A stretch of DNA of 64,000 bases from positions 3,224,001 through 3,288,000 of the forward strand of contig OZ244915.1 of the NCBI GenBank assembly GCA_965221815.1, given 5' to 3'. The notes under the pieces are model-generated. The model was not told where the DNA came from. It saw only the letters and a program-made list of their open reading frames with translations, and searched no databases. Within the stretch, counting starts at the first letter, position 1; each line of letters begins with the position of its first letter. The translations under genes were made by a program, and so were the position numbers. Origin of the DNA: JAPOXR01 sp965221815 (GTDB taxonomy: Bacteria > Pseudomonadota > Alphaproteobacteria > Rhodobacterales > Rhodobacteraceae). Shown here one piece after another: positions 42,839 to 52,395 of the stretch.

Positions 42839-45259
42839 ATGGTGCAGGTTTCAATCCCCGTTTCTGGTATGTCATGTGCAAGTTGCGTGGGGCGTGTGGA
42901 GCAGGCAGTCTCTGCGGCAACGGGCATTTCAGAAGTGTCCGTCAGCCTGGCTTGCGAAACCGTTTGGCTGCGCGCAGATAATGCAGCGCAAATCAGGCAG
43001 GTGGCGCTGCAACTCGAAAAGGCGGGATATGCGCCGCAAACACAGGAAGTTGAGATCAAACTGCAATCGGCGTTGAAGCCAGTCGAGATTGAACGGTTGG
43101 CCGAAGTGCCGGGAGTTCTTGATTTGCGCCTCGCAGCGGGAGCAAAAACGGTTTGGGTCAAGATCATTGATCGTGCGGTGGATCTCTTGCCCTTAATGGA
43201 CATGCTGGAAAAGGCGGGCCATTCGACCCAGATTGCCCTGGCAGAGGATCGTGCAGCACCGCGTGAGAGCGATGGTCAGCGTGTGCTCTGGGCATTGCTG
43301 TTGGCATTGCCGGTTATCGTTCTGGAAATGGGCCAGCATGTTTCTATCACGATGCGGGAAGTGGTCGATCTGACCTTGGGCCTAACGAATTCCTGGCTCC
43401 TGCAACTGGCAGCGACCACGGCTCTTGTCATCGGGCCAGGTCGCGGATTGTTTTGGCAGGGGTTCTCCGCCTTGCTGCGCGGTCATCCCGATACCAACAG
43501 TCTCATTGCGATCGGCGCCGGCTCTGCCTGGATCTATTCGTCAATTGTCACCCTTTTGCCTGACCTGCTGCCGGAGGTGGCGCGCCAGGTCTATTTTGAG
43601 GCGGCGGCGGCAATCATTCTGCTGGTCCTGCTCGGCCGGTTTCTCGAAGCACGTGCCAAGTCAAAGGCTAACAGTGCGATTCAGGCACTTGCAGGATTAC
43701 AGGTCAAGACTGCGCGTCTGTTGAAGGCCGGTGCCACCCGGGACATTCCGGTTGAGACATTGCAGGTCGGTGATCGGGTGTTGATACGTCCGGGCGAGAG
43801 ATTGCCCGCGGACGGGATCATCGAGGAGGGTGTCAGCGAAGTTGACGAGAGCATGTTATCCGGTGAGCCGTTTCCGATCGAAAAATCTCCCGGTGATGCT
43901 GTGACCGGCGGCACGGTCAATGGATCCGGTGGCCTCACCATGATTGTCCAGAAGGTCGGACGGGATACGGTCCTTTCACAAATTGTCCAGATGGCCGAGC
44001 GCGCACAGAGAGTTAAATTACCGGTACAGCAGCTTGCTGACCGCGTGACCTATCGATTTGTTCCCATCATCCTGTTCATTGCCGTTCTGACGGCAATTGT
44101 CTGGCTGATGGTCGGCGGTGTCGCAGCAATGGCGCATGCGATGGTTGCAGCTGTTTCGGTGTTGATTGTCGCCTGTCCCTGCGCAATGGGATTGGCAACG
44201 CCACTTTCGGTACTGGTCGGGACCGGGCGCGCCGCGGAAATGGGTGTTCTTTTCCGTGGCGGTGACTCACTGCAATACCTGGCCAGTGTCCGCCAGATCG
44301 TCCTGGACAAGACCGGAACCCTGACCGCCGGTTTCCCACAACTGGCCGCGACCATGATCCATGATGATTATGCCGAGAGTGAAGTGATTGCATGGGCAGC
44401 TTCGGTCGAAGACCGCTCCGAACATCCGGTGGCGGATGCGCTGCGTCGGGCGGCGGCGGTGAAAGGGCTGCAGGTGTCACCGGTCGAGAGCTTCGTTGCT
44501 CAATCGGGATTGGGCGCAGAGGGACGAGTCGATGGGCGTCACCTTCGCGTTGGCAGCAAGCATTTCATGACACGCAATGGAATCGACATCGCGCGAATGG
44601 ACAAGGCGGACACGGAACTTGCAGGACAGGGAATGACTATTGTTTATCTTGCGGTTGACGATCAACTTGCCGCAATTTTCGGAATCGAGGATGCGGTCAA
44701 ACACTCCAGTCAGGAGGTGATTGCAGCCTTGTCCCGCATGGGCTGCAAAATCTCGATGATGACCGGTGATCGCCGGGAAGCGGCACATCGCGTTGCTTCC
44801 GAAGTTGGTATTGACGAGATCGCGGCGGAGTTGTGGCCATCAGACAAGGCAGAAAAACTGGCCATAATCAGCAAAGAATCCGGCCCGGTTGCTTTTGTTG
44901 GTGACGGTATCAATGATTCGGCTGCCCTGGCCGCAGCGGATGTCGGTATTGCTATTGGGACAGGTTCAGATATCGCCATTGAGTCGGCTGATGTGGTGTT
45001 GGTATCCGGTGATCTTGCCGGTATCGGGTATGCCATTCATATCGCCCGGCGCACGATGCGCAGTATCCGCCAGAATCTGGCATGGGCCTTTGGCTACAAT
45101 ATTGCTCTCGTTCCCATTGCTGCCGGGCTGCTCTATCCCGCATTCGGCATCTTGCTGTCACCCGCCTTTGCCGCAATGGCTATGATGTTGTCGTCCTTGT
45201 CTGTCCTGCTTAACGCACTTCGCCTGAGGGGGTTGCGGCCCGTATTGGTTGCAAGATAA
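42839..45259 (+). CDS. copA: Copper-type P1B ATPase
   Basis: An 806-aa heavy-metal P-type ATPase that exports Cu+ (or Ag+) across the inner membrane. One HMA domain with GMSCASC (C13, C16) is at the N-terminus; a second HMA-like segment (about residues 75-145) has no CXXC. The membrane metal site is CPC at 446-448, which marks Cu+ transporters. The phosphorylated DKTGTLT is at 490-496, with GDGINDSAALAAADVGIA in the ATP-binding domain. No CueR or CopZ gene is adjacent. Confidence 0.93.
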   Translation: MVQVSIPVSGMSCASCVGRVEQAVSAATGISEVSVSLACETVWLRADNAAQIRQVALQLEKAGYAPQTQEVEIKLQSALKPVEIERLAEVPGVLDLRLAAGAKTVWVKIIDRAVDLLPLMDMLEKAGHSTQIALAEDRAAPRESDGQRVLWALLLALPVIVLEMGQHVSITMREVVDLTLGLTNSWLLQLAATTALVIGPGRGLFWQGFSALLRGHPDTNSLIAIGAGSAWIYSSIVTLLPDLLPEVARQVYFEAAAAIILLVLLGRFLEARAKSKANSAIQALAGLQVKTARLLKAGATRDIPVETLQVGDRVLIRPGERLPADGIIEEGVSEVDESMLSGEPFPIEKSPGDAVTGGTVNGSGGLTMIVQKVGRDTVLSQIVQMAERAQRVKLPVQQLADRVTYRFVPIILFIAVLTAIVWLMVGGVAAMAHAMVAAVSVLIVACPCAMGLATPLSVLVGTGRAAEMGVLFRGGDSLQYLASVRQIVLDKTGTLTAGFPQLAATMIHDDYAESEVIAWAASVEDRSEHPVADALRRAAAVKGLQVSPVESFVAQSGLGAEGRVDGRHLRVGSKHFMTRNGIDIARMDKADTELAGQGMTIVYLAVDDQLAAIFGIEDAVKHSSQEVIAALSRMGCKISMMTGDRREAAHRVASEVGIDEIAAELWPSDKAEKLAIISKESGPVAFVGDGINDSAALAAADVGIAIGTGSDIAIESADVVLVSGDLAGIGYAIHIARRTMRSIRQNLAWAFGYNIALVPIAAGLLYPAFGILLSPAFAAMAMMLSSLSVLLNALRLRGLRPVLVAR

Positions 45260-45317
45260 AGTTCCGTTGGAGATGATATCAATGCGCCATCCATCGATCG
45301 CTCACTGAGGACCGGAC

Positions 45318-46661
45318 ATGTCGCATGAGATCTGGCTCAACATGAGTGCCTGCGATCTTGGGAGAGGCATTGAAGCCGGACGCATTGACCCGCGCGCGCT
45401 GACCGAAACCTTCCTGTCGGCAATCCGTCATCATCCGCATGCTGCATCGATTTACGCGCGTTTGACTGAGAAGAGGGCAATGGAGGAGGCCGTGGCAGCG
45501 GCGCAGCGTGCCCGCTCGGGTTTACGGGAATCGCCTCTCGATGGTGTGCCGGTGTCATGGAAGGATCTGTTCGATTCGGCAAATGTTGCCACAGAAGCCG
45601 GCTCAGCCCTGCTCGCTGGGCGCGTGCCGAAACGCGATGCGGAAGTCTTGCGCCGATGCCGTATGCTGGGATTGATCTGTTTGGGAAAAACGCATCTCAG
45701 CGAGCTCGCTTTTTCGGGGCTTGGTTTGAATCCGATGACAGCGACACCCCCTTGCGTCCATGATGTGGACAAAGTGGCAGGGGGATCCTCGTCCGGTGCC
45801 GCTGCTTCGGTCGCTTTCGATCTGGCAGCTGCGGCAATCGGTTCGGATACCGGCGGCTCAGTACGTATTCCGGCGGCCTGGAACGATCTGGTTGGCCTGA
45901 AAACGACGAGTGGGACTCTGCCACTGGAAGGCGTGATCCCACTTTGCCCGAAATTCGATACAGTGGGGCCATTGACCCGGACTGTTGAGGATGCGGCGGT
46001 TCTGTTTGTTGCGTTGTCCGGTCAGTCACGGATGCCATTCGTGGCTGGTGAGGCCCTCCGGGATCTGCGGCTCCTGATTGCTGAAGATTGTCTGGAACAG
46101 GTCGACAGGCAACCCTCATCGGCGTTTGATGCGGCTGTCAGCAGACTGCAAGCTGCCGGCGCGGAGGTCACCAGCACCTCCCTTGGCATGGTCAATGATG
46201 CCCTGTCGTTGGCACCTTGCCTTTACACGGCCGAAGCGTACAGCCAATGGAATGACCTGATCACCGCCGCACCCGAGAAGATGTTTGAGAATATTCGTGA
46301 TCGGTTCATGTCTGGCAGATCCTTCACCGCCGCCGAATATCTCGAATCCTGGAATCGCCTTGTACAATCCCGCAGGGAATTTGACCGGGTCACTGTGGGA
46401 TATGATGCTGTCATGGTGCCGACTTGCCCCAACATGCCGCCGAAGCGGGAAGATCTCATGAGAGATGAAGGTGACTATGTCGAGCAGAATCGTCTTGCTC
46501 TAAGCCATACCCGCATTGCCAATCTTATGGATATACCGGCACTGACGATTCCCACCGGAGTCGCATCGACTGGATTGATGTTGCTCGGGCATCGGCATGA
46601 CGAGATACGGCTACTGCGCATCGGCTATGCCGTCGAAACCATTCTTTCGAACAGGGATTGA
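45318..46661 (+). CDS. Amidase signature family protein
   Basis: A 447-aa amidase. The Ser-cisSer-Lys triad is visible: Lys 82 in GVPVSWKDLFD, the serines of GGSSSG at 155-160, and Ser 181 in SDTGGSVRIPA. The family hydrolyses amide bonds; GatA-like, allophanate- or nitrile-derived amides are all possible and the substrate cannot be fixed. It is followed by an aminotransferase but with a gap of over 200 bp, so co-transcription is uncertain. Confidence 0.88.
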   Translation: MSHEIWLNMSACDLGRGIEAGRIDPRALTETFLSAIRHHPHAASIYARLTEKRAMEEAVAAAQRARSGLRESPLDGVPVSWKDLFDSANVATEAGSALLAGRVPKRDAEVLRRCRMLGLICLGKTHLSELAFSGLGLNPMTATPPCVHDVDKVAGGSSSGAAASVAFDLAAAAIGSDTGGSVRIPAAWNDLVGLKTTSGTLPLEGVIPLCPKFDTVGPLTRTVEDAAVLFVALSGQSRMPFVAGEALRDLRLLIAEDCLEQVDRQPSSAFDAAVSRLQAAGAEVTSTSLGMVNDALSLAPCLYTAEAYSQWNDLITAAPEKMFENIRDRFMSGRSFTAAEYLESWNRLVQSRREFDRVTVGYDAVMVPTCPNMPPKREDLMRDEGDYVEQNRLALSHTRIANLMDIPALTIPTGVASTGLMLLGHRHDEIRLLRIGYAVETILSNRD

Positions 46662-46866
46662 GTGATTTCGGTATCCCGCGAGGTTCTTGCAATCCGGGCA
46701 AGAGATGCCCGTCATGCGGTCATGTGTTGCCGTTGACACTCCGGAGGTCTCTTCGAGATCAAGCCACACCTGTCTGATGAATCATCATGGGCCACTGGAC
46801 TCCGGGCCCTGTTGGGTCTAGAAAGGCAGTCAGTGAGGCAAAAGACCCCACGCATTGAGGCAGAAA

Positions 46867-48042
46867 ATGGAATTACCGGAGCGGATATCCCAGCTTCCGG
46901 AGTACCCTTTCCCAAGGCTTCGTCGCCTGTTGGACGGGGAGTCATCCGGTCATCGAGAGATTGATCTCTCGATTGGAGAGCCACGTCTGGGCTTACCCGA
47001 TTGGGTCGGCCCAAGACTTGCTGAAGCAATTGCGGGATTTGCGCACTATCCCCCCAATGTTGGTGCAGAAGAATTGTTGCAGGCGATTGCAGACTGGCTC
47101 AGTCGTCGTTACGGGGCCAATGTCGAGCCTGAAAGCGGGATCGTGTGCCTGAACGGAACCCGTGAAGGATTGTTCAATGCGAGTCTGGCTCTGTGTTCCG
47201 AGCAAAAAAACGGGGCGGCGCCATATATTTTGATTCCCAACCCATTCTATCCGGCTTACGCAGCCGGTGCGGTTGCCGCTGGCGCCATCCCCTGTTTCGT
47301 TGCTGCCGGGCAGGAGACAGACTTTCTGCCGGATTTTGTCGCGCTGCCTCCGGCAATTCTCAACCGGACATCCCTTGTGTTTTTATGTTCACCATCGAAT
47401 CCTCAAGGTGCTGTGGCGTCTCTGGATTATCTGAAGGAATTGCTTGCCCTGGCGGAACGATTTGGGTTCCGACTTCTGGTCGACGAATGTTATTCTGAAA
47501 TCTACCGGATGTCGCCGCCTGCGGGTGCTCTCCAAGCCGCTGCCGCGATGAATTCCGACCCCGAGAAAGTGGCGGTTTTTCACTCACTATCAAAACGGTC
47601 AGGTCTGCCCGGGTTGCGTTCGGGATTTGTCGCAGGCGGCAAAGGCTTGATTGCAGCGATCAAACAACTCCGCACGTATGGCGGTGCGCCGATTCCCATG
47701 CCACTGCAAATGATTTCAGAATATGCCTGGCGTGACGAGGAACATGTCAAACATAACCGTGCAACGTTCCAAGACAGATATCTTGTCGCCGATGAAATCA
47801 TGGGGGGTTGGAAAGGCTATATGAGCCCGCGCGCGGGGATGTTTCTATGGCTTGATGTGGGTGATGGTGAGCGCGTCGCGCGGCAGCTGTGGCGCCAATC
47901 CGGTCTGCGCGTTGTGCCAGGTGAGTACTTTGCTCATGACGTCGGTGGGAACAATCCAGGCAAACAGTATATCCGGGTGGCTTTGACAGCCGAGGATGAA
48001 GATCTCCGCATCGGTCTTGAGCGACTGCGCGCCGGAATCTAG
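46867..48042 (+). CDS. Class I/II aminotransferase (DapC-like)
   Basis: A PLP-dependent fold type I enzyme of about 391 aa. The aldimine lysine lies in FHSLSKRSGLPGLRSGF, with CSPSNPQG as the ring-binding segment and LVDECYSEIYR containing the PLP-pairing aspartate. The closest role is N-succinyldiaminopimelate aminotransferase of the lysine/peptidoglycan pathway, which often lies next to ftsK in Alphaproteobacteria. ATG 46867 is selected because GAGG lies six bases upstream; a TTG at 46855 is also in frame. Confidence 0.88.
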   Translation: MELPERISQLPEYPFPRLRRLLDGESSGHREIDLSIGEPRLGLPDWVGPRLAEAIAGFAHYPPNVGAEELLQAIADWLSRRYGANVEPESGIVCLNGTREGLFNASLALCSEQKNGAAPYILIPNPFYPAYAAGAVAAGAIPCFVAAGQETDFLPDFVALPPAILNRTSLVFLCSPSNPQGAVASLDYLKELLALAERFGFRLLVDECYSEIYRMSPPAGALQAAAAMNSDPEKVAVFHSLSKRSGLPGLRSGFVAGGKGLIAAIKQLRTYGGAPIPMPLQMISEYAWRDEEHVKHNRATFQDRYLVADEIMGGWKGYMSPRAGMFLWLDVGDGERVARQLWRQSGLRVVPGEYFAHDVGGNNPGKQYIRVALTAEDEDLRIGLERLRAGI

Positions 48043-48061
48043 TGGATCAGGAGGTAAGTCA

Positions 48062-50668
48062 ATGACGTATCAGCAGTTGGGGCGAGGCGAGTCGCTGATC
48101 GACGAAAGTGTGAGCTTGGCATTGAAACGGCGGGCCAGGGAATTGATGGGTTTGTTCATGCTCGGTGTGGGTGCATTTGCAGCGATTGCCGTGGGCACCT
48201 ATTCGGCAGAAGATTCCGGTCTTCTGGTTTCCAGCGGTGCGCAGACCCAGAATTTGACGGGTGCAACTGGCGCCGAAGTCGTCAGTGTCTTCATGGCGAC
48301 CATTGGCTTGGCCACCTGGTGTTTTCCGTTTTTCTTTTGCCTCTGGGGGTTGCGTTATCTCAGTCACTTTGGCCAGGCGCGGTTTACCATGCGCATCATG
48401 TTTTTGCCTGGACTTGTCATCATCACGTCAGTTGTTGCGGCCGGACTTCCTTCGCCAGAGGGTTGGGTGCATGGATTCGGTGCGGGCGGCATGCTTGGAG
48501 ATGCCATATTCGGGGCCCTCACCTACAGTTGGCCGGCGGGCTTTGTCGGGAGTTCCCAGGCCGTCACAAGTCTGGCCATGGCCGCACTGATACTCTGTGC
48601 ACTGATTGCACATGGTGCCACCCTGCGCGGAACCCTTGCCATCTTGCTGTTCACTGCAAGCTTGACCGGGACAGTGATCCGGTTCGTGTATCATTCCCTG
48701 AGTCGGACCCGGCCGGAAGGGACGCCTTCAGAAATCGAGAGCGGGAAAGGATTGTTCAACCTGTTTCGGCGTCACCGCGTGCGTGGTGAGCCGGCCATTG
48801 AAGATACGCGGGATACAGACAATGATGAATATGATTCAAAGGCACATCATCATGGGTCTGACCATCCCGAGGTCTCGCGAACTCCACCGAAATTGATGCA
48901 GATTCTCAGCGCAGCATTGCGCTGGAGACCTTCTTTTCGGTTGCCTGAAATCCACAATGAGATGCCCGTGCGACGCGCTGTCGAACCGACCTTGACGCTT
49001 GGCAACGGCCAGCTGGAGTTTGAGCCGGGTCCGGCAGAGACAAGAGAAGAGGCAGAAATTGAAGAGCAACTGACGGTCGTCGAACTCCCCAAATCTCAGA
49101 CGCGAAAAAGAACCAGAAGCCGGACAGCCCTCCGGGAGGATCAACCGCCACTGATTGGCGATGATGAGATAACAGTTCATAAAATCCCGCCTTTATCGTT
49201 GTTGCAGGAGTCAACAGAGCCTTCGCATCCCGCACTCAGCACACAAGCGCTGATGGAAAATGCGCGTATGCTTGAATCGGTGCTGAAGGATTACGGTGTG
49301 CATGGAACCATCAAGAATGTCCGCCTGGGCCCCGTGGTCACACTCTATGAGTTAACACCCGAAGCCGGGTTAAAGGCCAGCCGGGTCATCGGTCTCGCCG
49401 ATGATATCGCACGCAATATGACCGCTTTTTCGGCGCGTATTTCCACCGTGCCAGGTCGTAACATCATTGGCATTGAGCTACCCAATGCAACGCGGGAGAC
49501 AGTTTACTTGCGCGAACTTCTTGCCGACAAGGAGTTTGGAGATTCCCGCATGGAACTGGCGATCGCTCTTGGCAAGGATATTGGCGGTGAACCGCAAATT
49601 GTCGATCTCGTGCAGATGCCGCATTTGCTGATCGCAGGGACCACCGGGTCCGGCAAGTCGGTGGCCATCAATACCATGATCCTGAGCCTGCTCTACCGGT
49701 TGCCCCCGGAAGACTGTCGAATGATCATGATTGACCCCAAGATGCTTGAGTTGAGTGTCTATGATGGCATTCCGCATCTGCTGGTTCCCGTGGTGACCGA
49801 TCCGAAAAAGGCGGTGGTTGCATTGAAATGGGTGGTCGCCGAAATGGAGGAGCGATATCGCCTGATGAGCACTGTCAGTGTACGCAAGCTCACCAGTTAC
49901 AATGAGCGGATGCGCGAAGCCTTGCGGCAGGGCAAGAAAATAACCCGTCGTTTTCCGAATGGATTTGACGAAAATGGCGATCAGATCTTCTGCGAAGAGG
50001 AACGCGAACCCGAAACGCTTCCCTATATCGTTGTCGTCGTCGACGAGATGGCGGATTTGATGATGGTGGCGGGTAAGGAAATTGAAGCCTGTATCCAGCG
50101 GTTGGCGCAGATGGCGCGTGCATCGGGCATTCATCTGGTGATGGCAACCCAGCGTCCATCGGTGGATGTCATCACCGGAACGGTGAAGGCGAATTTTCCC
50201 ACGCGGGTGTCGTTCCAGGTCACGTCCAAAATCGATAGTCGCACGATTCTTGGCGAGCAGGGGGCTGAGCAACTTCTCGGCAGAGGGGATATGCTGTATA
50301 TGTCCGGAGGGTCGCAAATCGGACGCGTTCATGGCCCCTTCGTAACCGATGAAGAGGTCGAACAGGTCGTGAGTTTCCTGAAGCAACAAGGTGAGCCCGA
50401 CTATCTGGCCGAGGTCCTTGATGGATCTGAAAACGATGCTGTGGATACGGTGCTGGGCCTTGCCGGTGACTCGCAGGATGCCGACTCCGAGTATAGCCGG
50501 GCGGTACAAATTGTCCGGAGAGACAGGAAATGCTCAACGTCTTATATACAAAGGAAGCTCGAAATCGGGTACAACAAGGCGGCAAGAATTGTTGAACGAA
50601 TGGAAGATGAAGGGCTGATTAGTGCAGCAAACCATGTCGGCAAGCGGGAAATTCTCATTCCGGAATAA
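48062..50668 (+). CDS. ftsK: DNA translocase FtsK
   Basis: An 868-aa DNA pump that coordinates chromosome dimer resolution with division. The N-terminal third has about four transmembrane helices (VGAFAAIAVGTYS, TIGLATWCFPFFFCLWGL, FLPGLVIITSVVAAG, SLAMAALILCALIAHGA); a charged linker follows; the FtsK/SpoIIIE motor has Walker A GTTGSGKS at 526-533 and VVVVDEMADLMM. The C-terminal gamma winged helix (SYIQRKLEIGYNKAARIVER) recognises KOPS. ATG 48062 is chosen because CAGGAGG precedes it. Confidence 0.95.
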   Translation: MTYQQLGRGESLIDESVSLALKRRARELMGLFMLGVGAFAAIAVGTYSAEDSGLLVSSGAQTQNLTGATGAEVVSVFMATIGLATWCFPFFFCLWGLRYLSHFGQARFTMRIMFLPGLVIITSVVAAGLPSPEGWVHGFGAGGMLGDAIFGALTYSWPAGFVGSSQAVTSLAMAALILCALIAHGATLRGTLAILLFTASLTGTVIRFVYHSLSRTRPEGTPSEIESGKGLFNLFRRHRVRGEPAIEDTRDTDNDEYDSKAHHHGSDHPEVSRTPPKLMQILSAALRWRPSFRLPEIHNEMPVRRAVEPTLTLGNGQLEFEPGPAETREEAEIEEQLTVVELPKSQTRKRTRSRTALREDQPPLIGDDEITVHKIPPLSLLQESTEPSHPALSTQALMENARMLESVLKDYGVHGTIKNVRLGPVVTLYELTPEAGLKASRVIGLADDIARNMTAFSARISTVPGRNIIGIELPNATRETVYLRELLADKEFGDSRMELAIALGKDIGGEPQIVDLVQMPHLLIAGTTGSGKSVAINTMILSLLYRLPPEDCRMIMIDPKMLELSVYDGIPHLLVPVVTDPKKAVVALKWVVAEMEERYRLMSTVSVRKLTSYNERMREALRQGKKITRRFPNGFDENGDQIFCEEEREPETLPYIVVVVDEMADLMMVAGKEIEACIQRLAQMARASGIHLVMATQRPSVDVITGTVKANFPTRVSFQVTSKIDSRTILGEQGAEQLLGRGDMLYMSGGSQIGRVHGPFVTDEEVEQVVSFLKQQGEPDYLAEVLDGSENDAVDTVLGLAGDSQDADSEYSRAVQIVRRDRKCSTSYIQRKLEIGYNKAARIVERMEDEGLISAANHVGKREILIPE

Positions 50669-50681
50669 GGTCGTGCCCCGC

Positions 50682-51380
50682 ATGATGGTGACTTTCCTTG
50701 GCCATCAGGTGATTGGCGCATGTATCGGACTCTGCCTGTTGTTGGGTGCCGTGCAGGCGGTGGCACAGAATAGCGCCCAATCATTGCCATCGGCACAGGC
50801 CGACACTGCATCCGATTCACGTGATCAGCCACAAGTGGCAGGGACCCAGATTACGCTCACAACGCTGGCCGACTATATGGAAAACCTGGATAAGGGTTGG
50901 ATACAGTTCAGCCAGCTGAATACTGATGGGACGATTTCGACGGGCAATATTCTGTTTGGCCGCCCGTCATACGCACGAATCGAATATGACCCACCTGCTT
51001 CGGGGTTGGTGATTGCTGAATCCATCCGTGTGGCAGTCTTCGATCTCAAATCGAATAGTGAACCCGTATTTTTCCTGCTCGCAACGACTCCGCTCTATTA
51101 TTTACTGCGCAATAATGTCCGCATTGATGATTCGGATTTGCTGGTTGATTACCGGGTTGGCGCAGCCTCGAGCGAAGTGGCTTTGCGGGGACCCAATAAA
51201 TCCGAGAAAATCCTGATTCGCTTGGCTTTTCAGCATGATCCGGTCCGTCTTGCCGGCTGGACCTTTATTGACCAGTTTGGACAGCAAACGCGCATGATCT
51301 TTGAGAATTTCGTGCAGGATATTGTGATCGAAAGAGAAATGTTCAGTATCCAGCATGAAATTGAGCGCCAGTCACGATAA
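50682..51380 (+). CDS. lolA: Outer-membrane lipoprotein carrier protein LolA
   Basis: LolA ferries lipoproteins through the periplasm from LolCDE to the outer membrane. After a signal peptide (GACIGLCLLLGAVQAVA) the protein has TLADYMENLDKGWIQFSQ and the half-barrel strands FLLATTPLYYLLRNN and ILIRLAFQHD. ATG 50682 is chosen since it begins the signal peptide; the frame is open upstream and overlaps the end of ftsK. It follows ftsK with 13 bp between, a common arrangement in this class. Confidence 0.88.
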   Translation: MMVTFLGHQVIGACIGLCLLLGAVQAVAQNSAQSLPSAQADTASDSRDQPQVAGTQITLTTLADYMENLDKGWIQFSQLNTDGTISTGNILFGRPSYARIEYDPPASGLVIAESIRVAVFDLKSNSEPVFFLLATTPLYYLLRNNVRIDDSDLLVDYRVGAASSEVALRGPNKSEKILIRLAFQHDPVRLAGWTFIDQFGQQTRMIFENFVQDIVIEREMFSIQHEIERQSR

Positions 51381-51539
51381 GCGCATCGCGCAACCCGTGC
51401 CGGCAACAAGGGGGCAACCTGATCCCGGCCTGATCGCTTGTTGCAGATCGCACCGGTCGCTGAATCCTCAATAATCAGCAACGTAACGTGGTTTTCACAT
51501 TCGATTCTGCACCGTCAGAAGCGACGCAAGAACGGCGTC

Positions 51540-52112
51540 TCAGAGGACGCAGCTTCTGAGTTGACGTCGGTACATGTCTTCCCGTGAAACCAGCTTGTCA
51601 GCAACTTCAACAAGCCAGCGTTTCTGCTCATATGAGCGGCGTTTATATCCGGCATGCCCTTCATGGTAGGCAAGATATTGATTGCGGACATCGCTCTTGG
51701 CGATACCATTTTGCCGCGTCGAGATGTCGCTATACCAGCCCATGAATTCAACGGCGTCCCCGAAATTTGCACGGCTTACGAATCTCTTGCCAGTTTTCTT
51801 CTTGTACCAATCCCAGGTTCCGTCGACGACCTGAGCGAATCCGTAGGCGGAGGATTGCCGTTTCCAAGGGATGAAACCGAAGAGCTGGGTGCGTGGGGTT
51901 TTGGCGTTTGCAGAAAACTTGCTTTCCTGCCAGAGTATCGCCATCTGGACAGATATCGGCAAATCCCAGCGCCTTTCCACATTGCGCATTTCAAAATACC
52001 ATTTGGGTTTCTGTTGAACGATTGAACAGGCGTCGTCAAGATTGGCCGGTGGGTTCCAGTCAGCGACTGAACAAGCAGCCAATACGACGACCAGTAAAAG
52101 TCGTCTGAACAT
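51540..52112 (-). CDS. Lytic transglycosylase SLT-domain lipoprotein
   Basis: About 190 aa. A signal peptide with a lipobox-like LAACS (Cys near residue 14) is followed by an SLT lysozyme-fold domain with the catalytic Glu in AILWQESKFSANAKT and YGFAQVVDGTWDWY. It cleaves peptidoglycan glycan strands from the outer membrane. The ATG at 52112 is preferred to an upstream start because the signal peptide begins there. It is divergent from ribA. Confidence 0.88.
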   Translation of the reverse strand: MFRRLLLVVVLAACSVADWNPPANLDDACSIVQQKPKWYFEMRNVERRWDLPISVQMAILWQESKFSANAKTPRTQLFGFIPWKRQSSAYGFAQVVDGTWDWYKKKTGKRFVSRANFGDAVEFMGWYSDISTRQNGIAKSDVRNQYLAYHEGHAGYKRRSYEQKRWLVEVADKLVSREDMYRRQLRSCVL

Positions 52113-52395
52113 TGTTTCTGCCCTTTGTTTTTGCCTCGGTGCAACAATTAACATCAATTATTCCGGACTGCCACATAATTTGTGGCACGGGATATCATCC
52201 CCATATTGTGGGTTGTTCGGCTCTCTGAGTTGGCATTTTGCCGTATTTTGCAGAATGGATACGACTTGCAGCCGCGCATTCACAAAGATAGGGGTGCGAC
52301 TTCATTCTGTTTTGATCTATGCTTTCTGCCGGTTGGAGTTTTCATGGCAGGATCAGCACCCAGCGCCGCTCGACGATGCGCAGACGTTCAATGAT

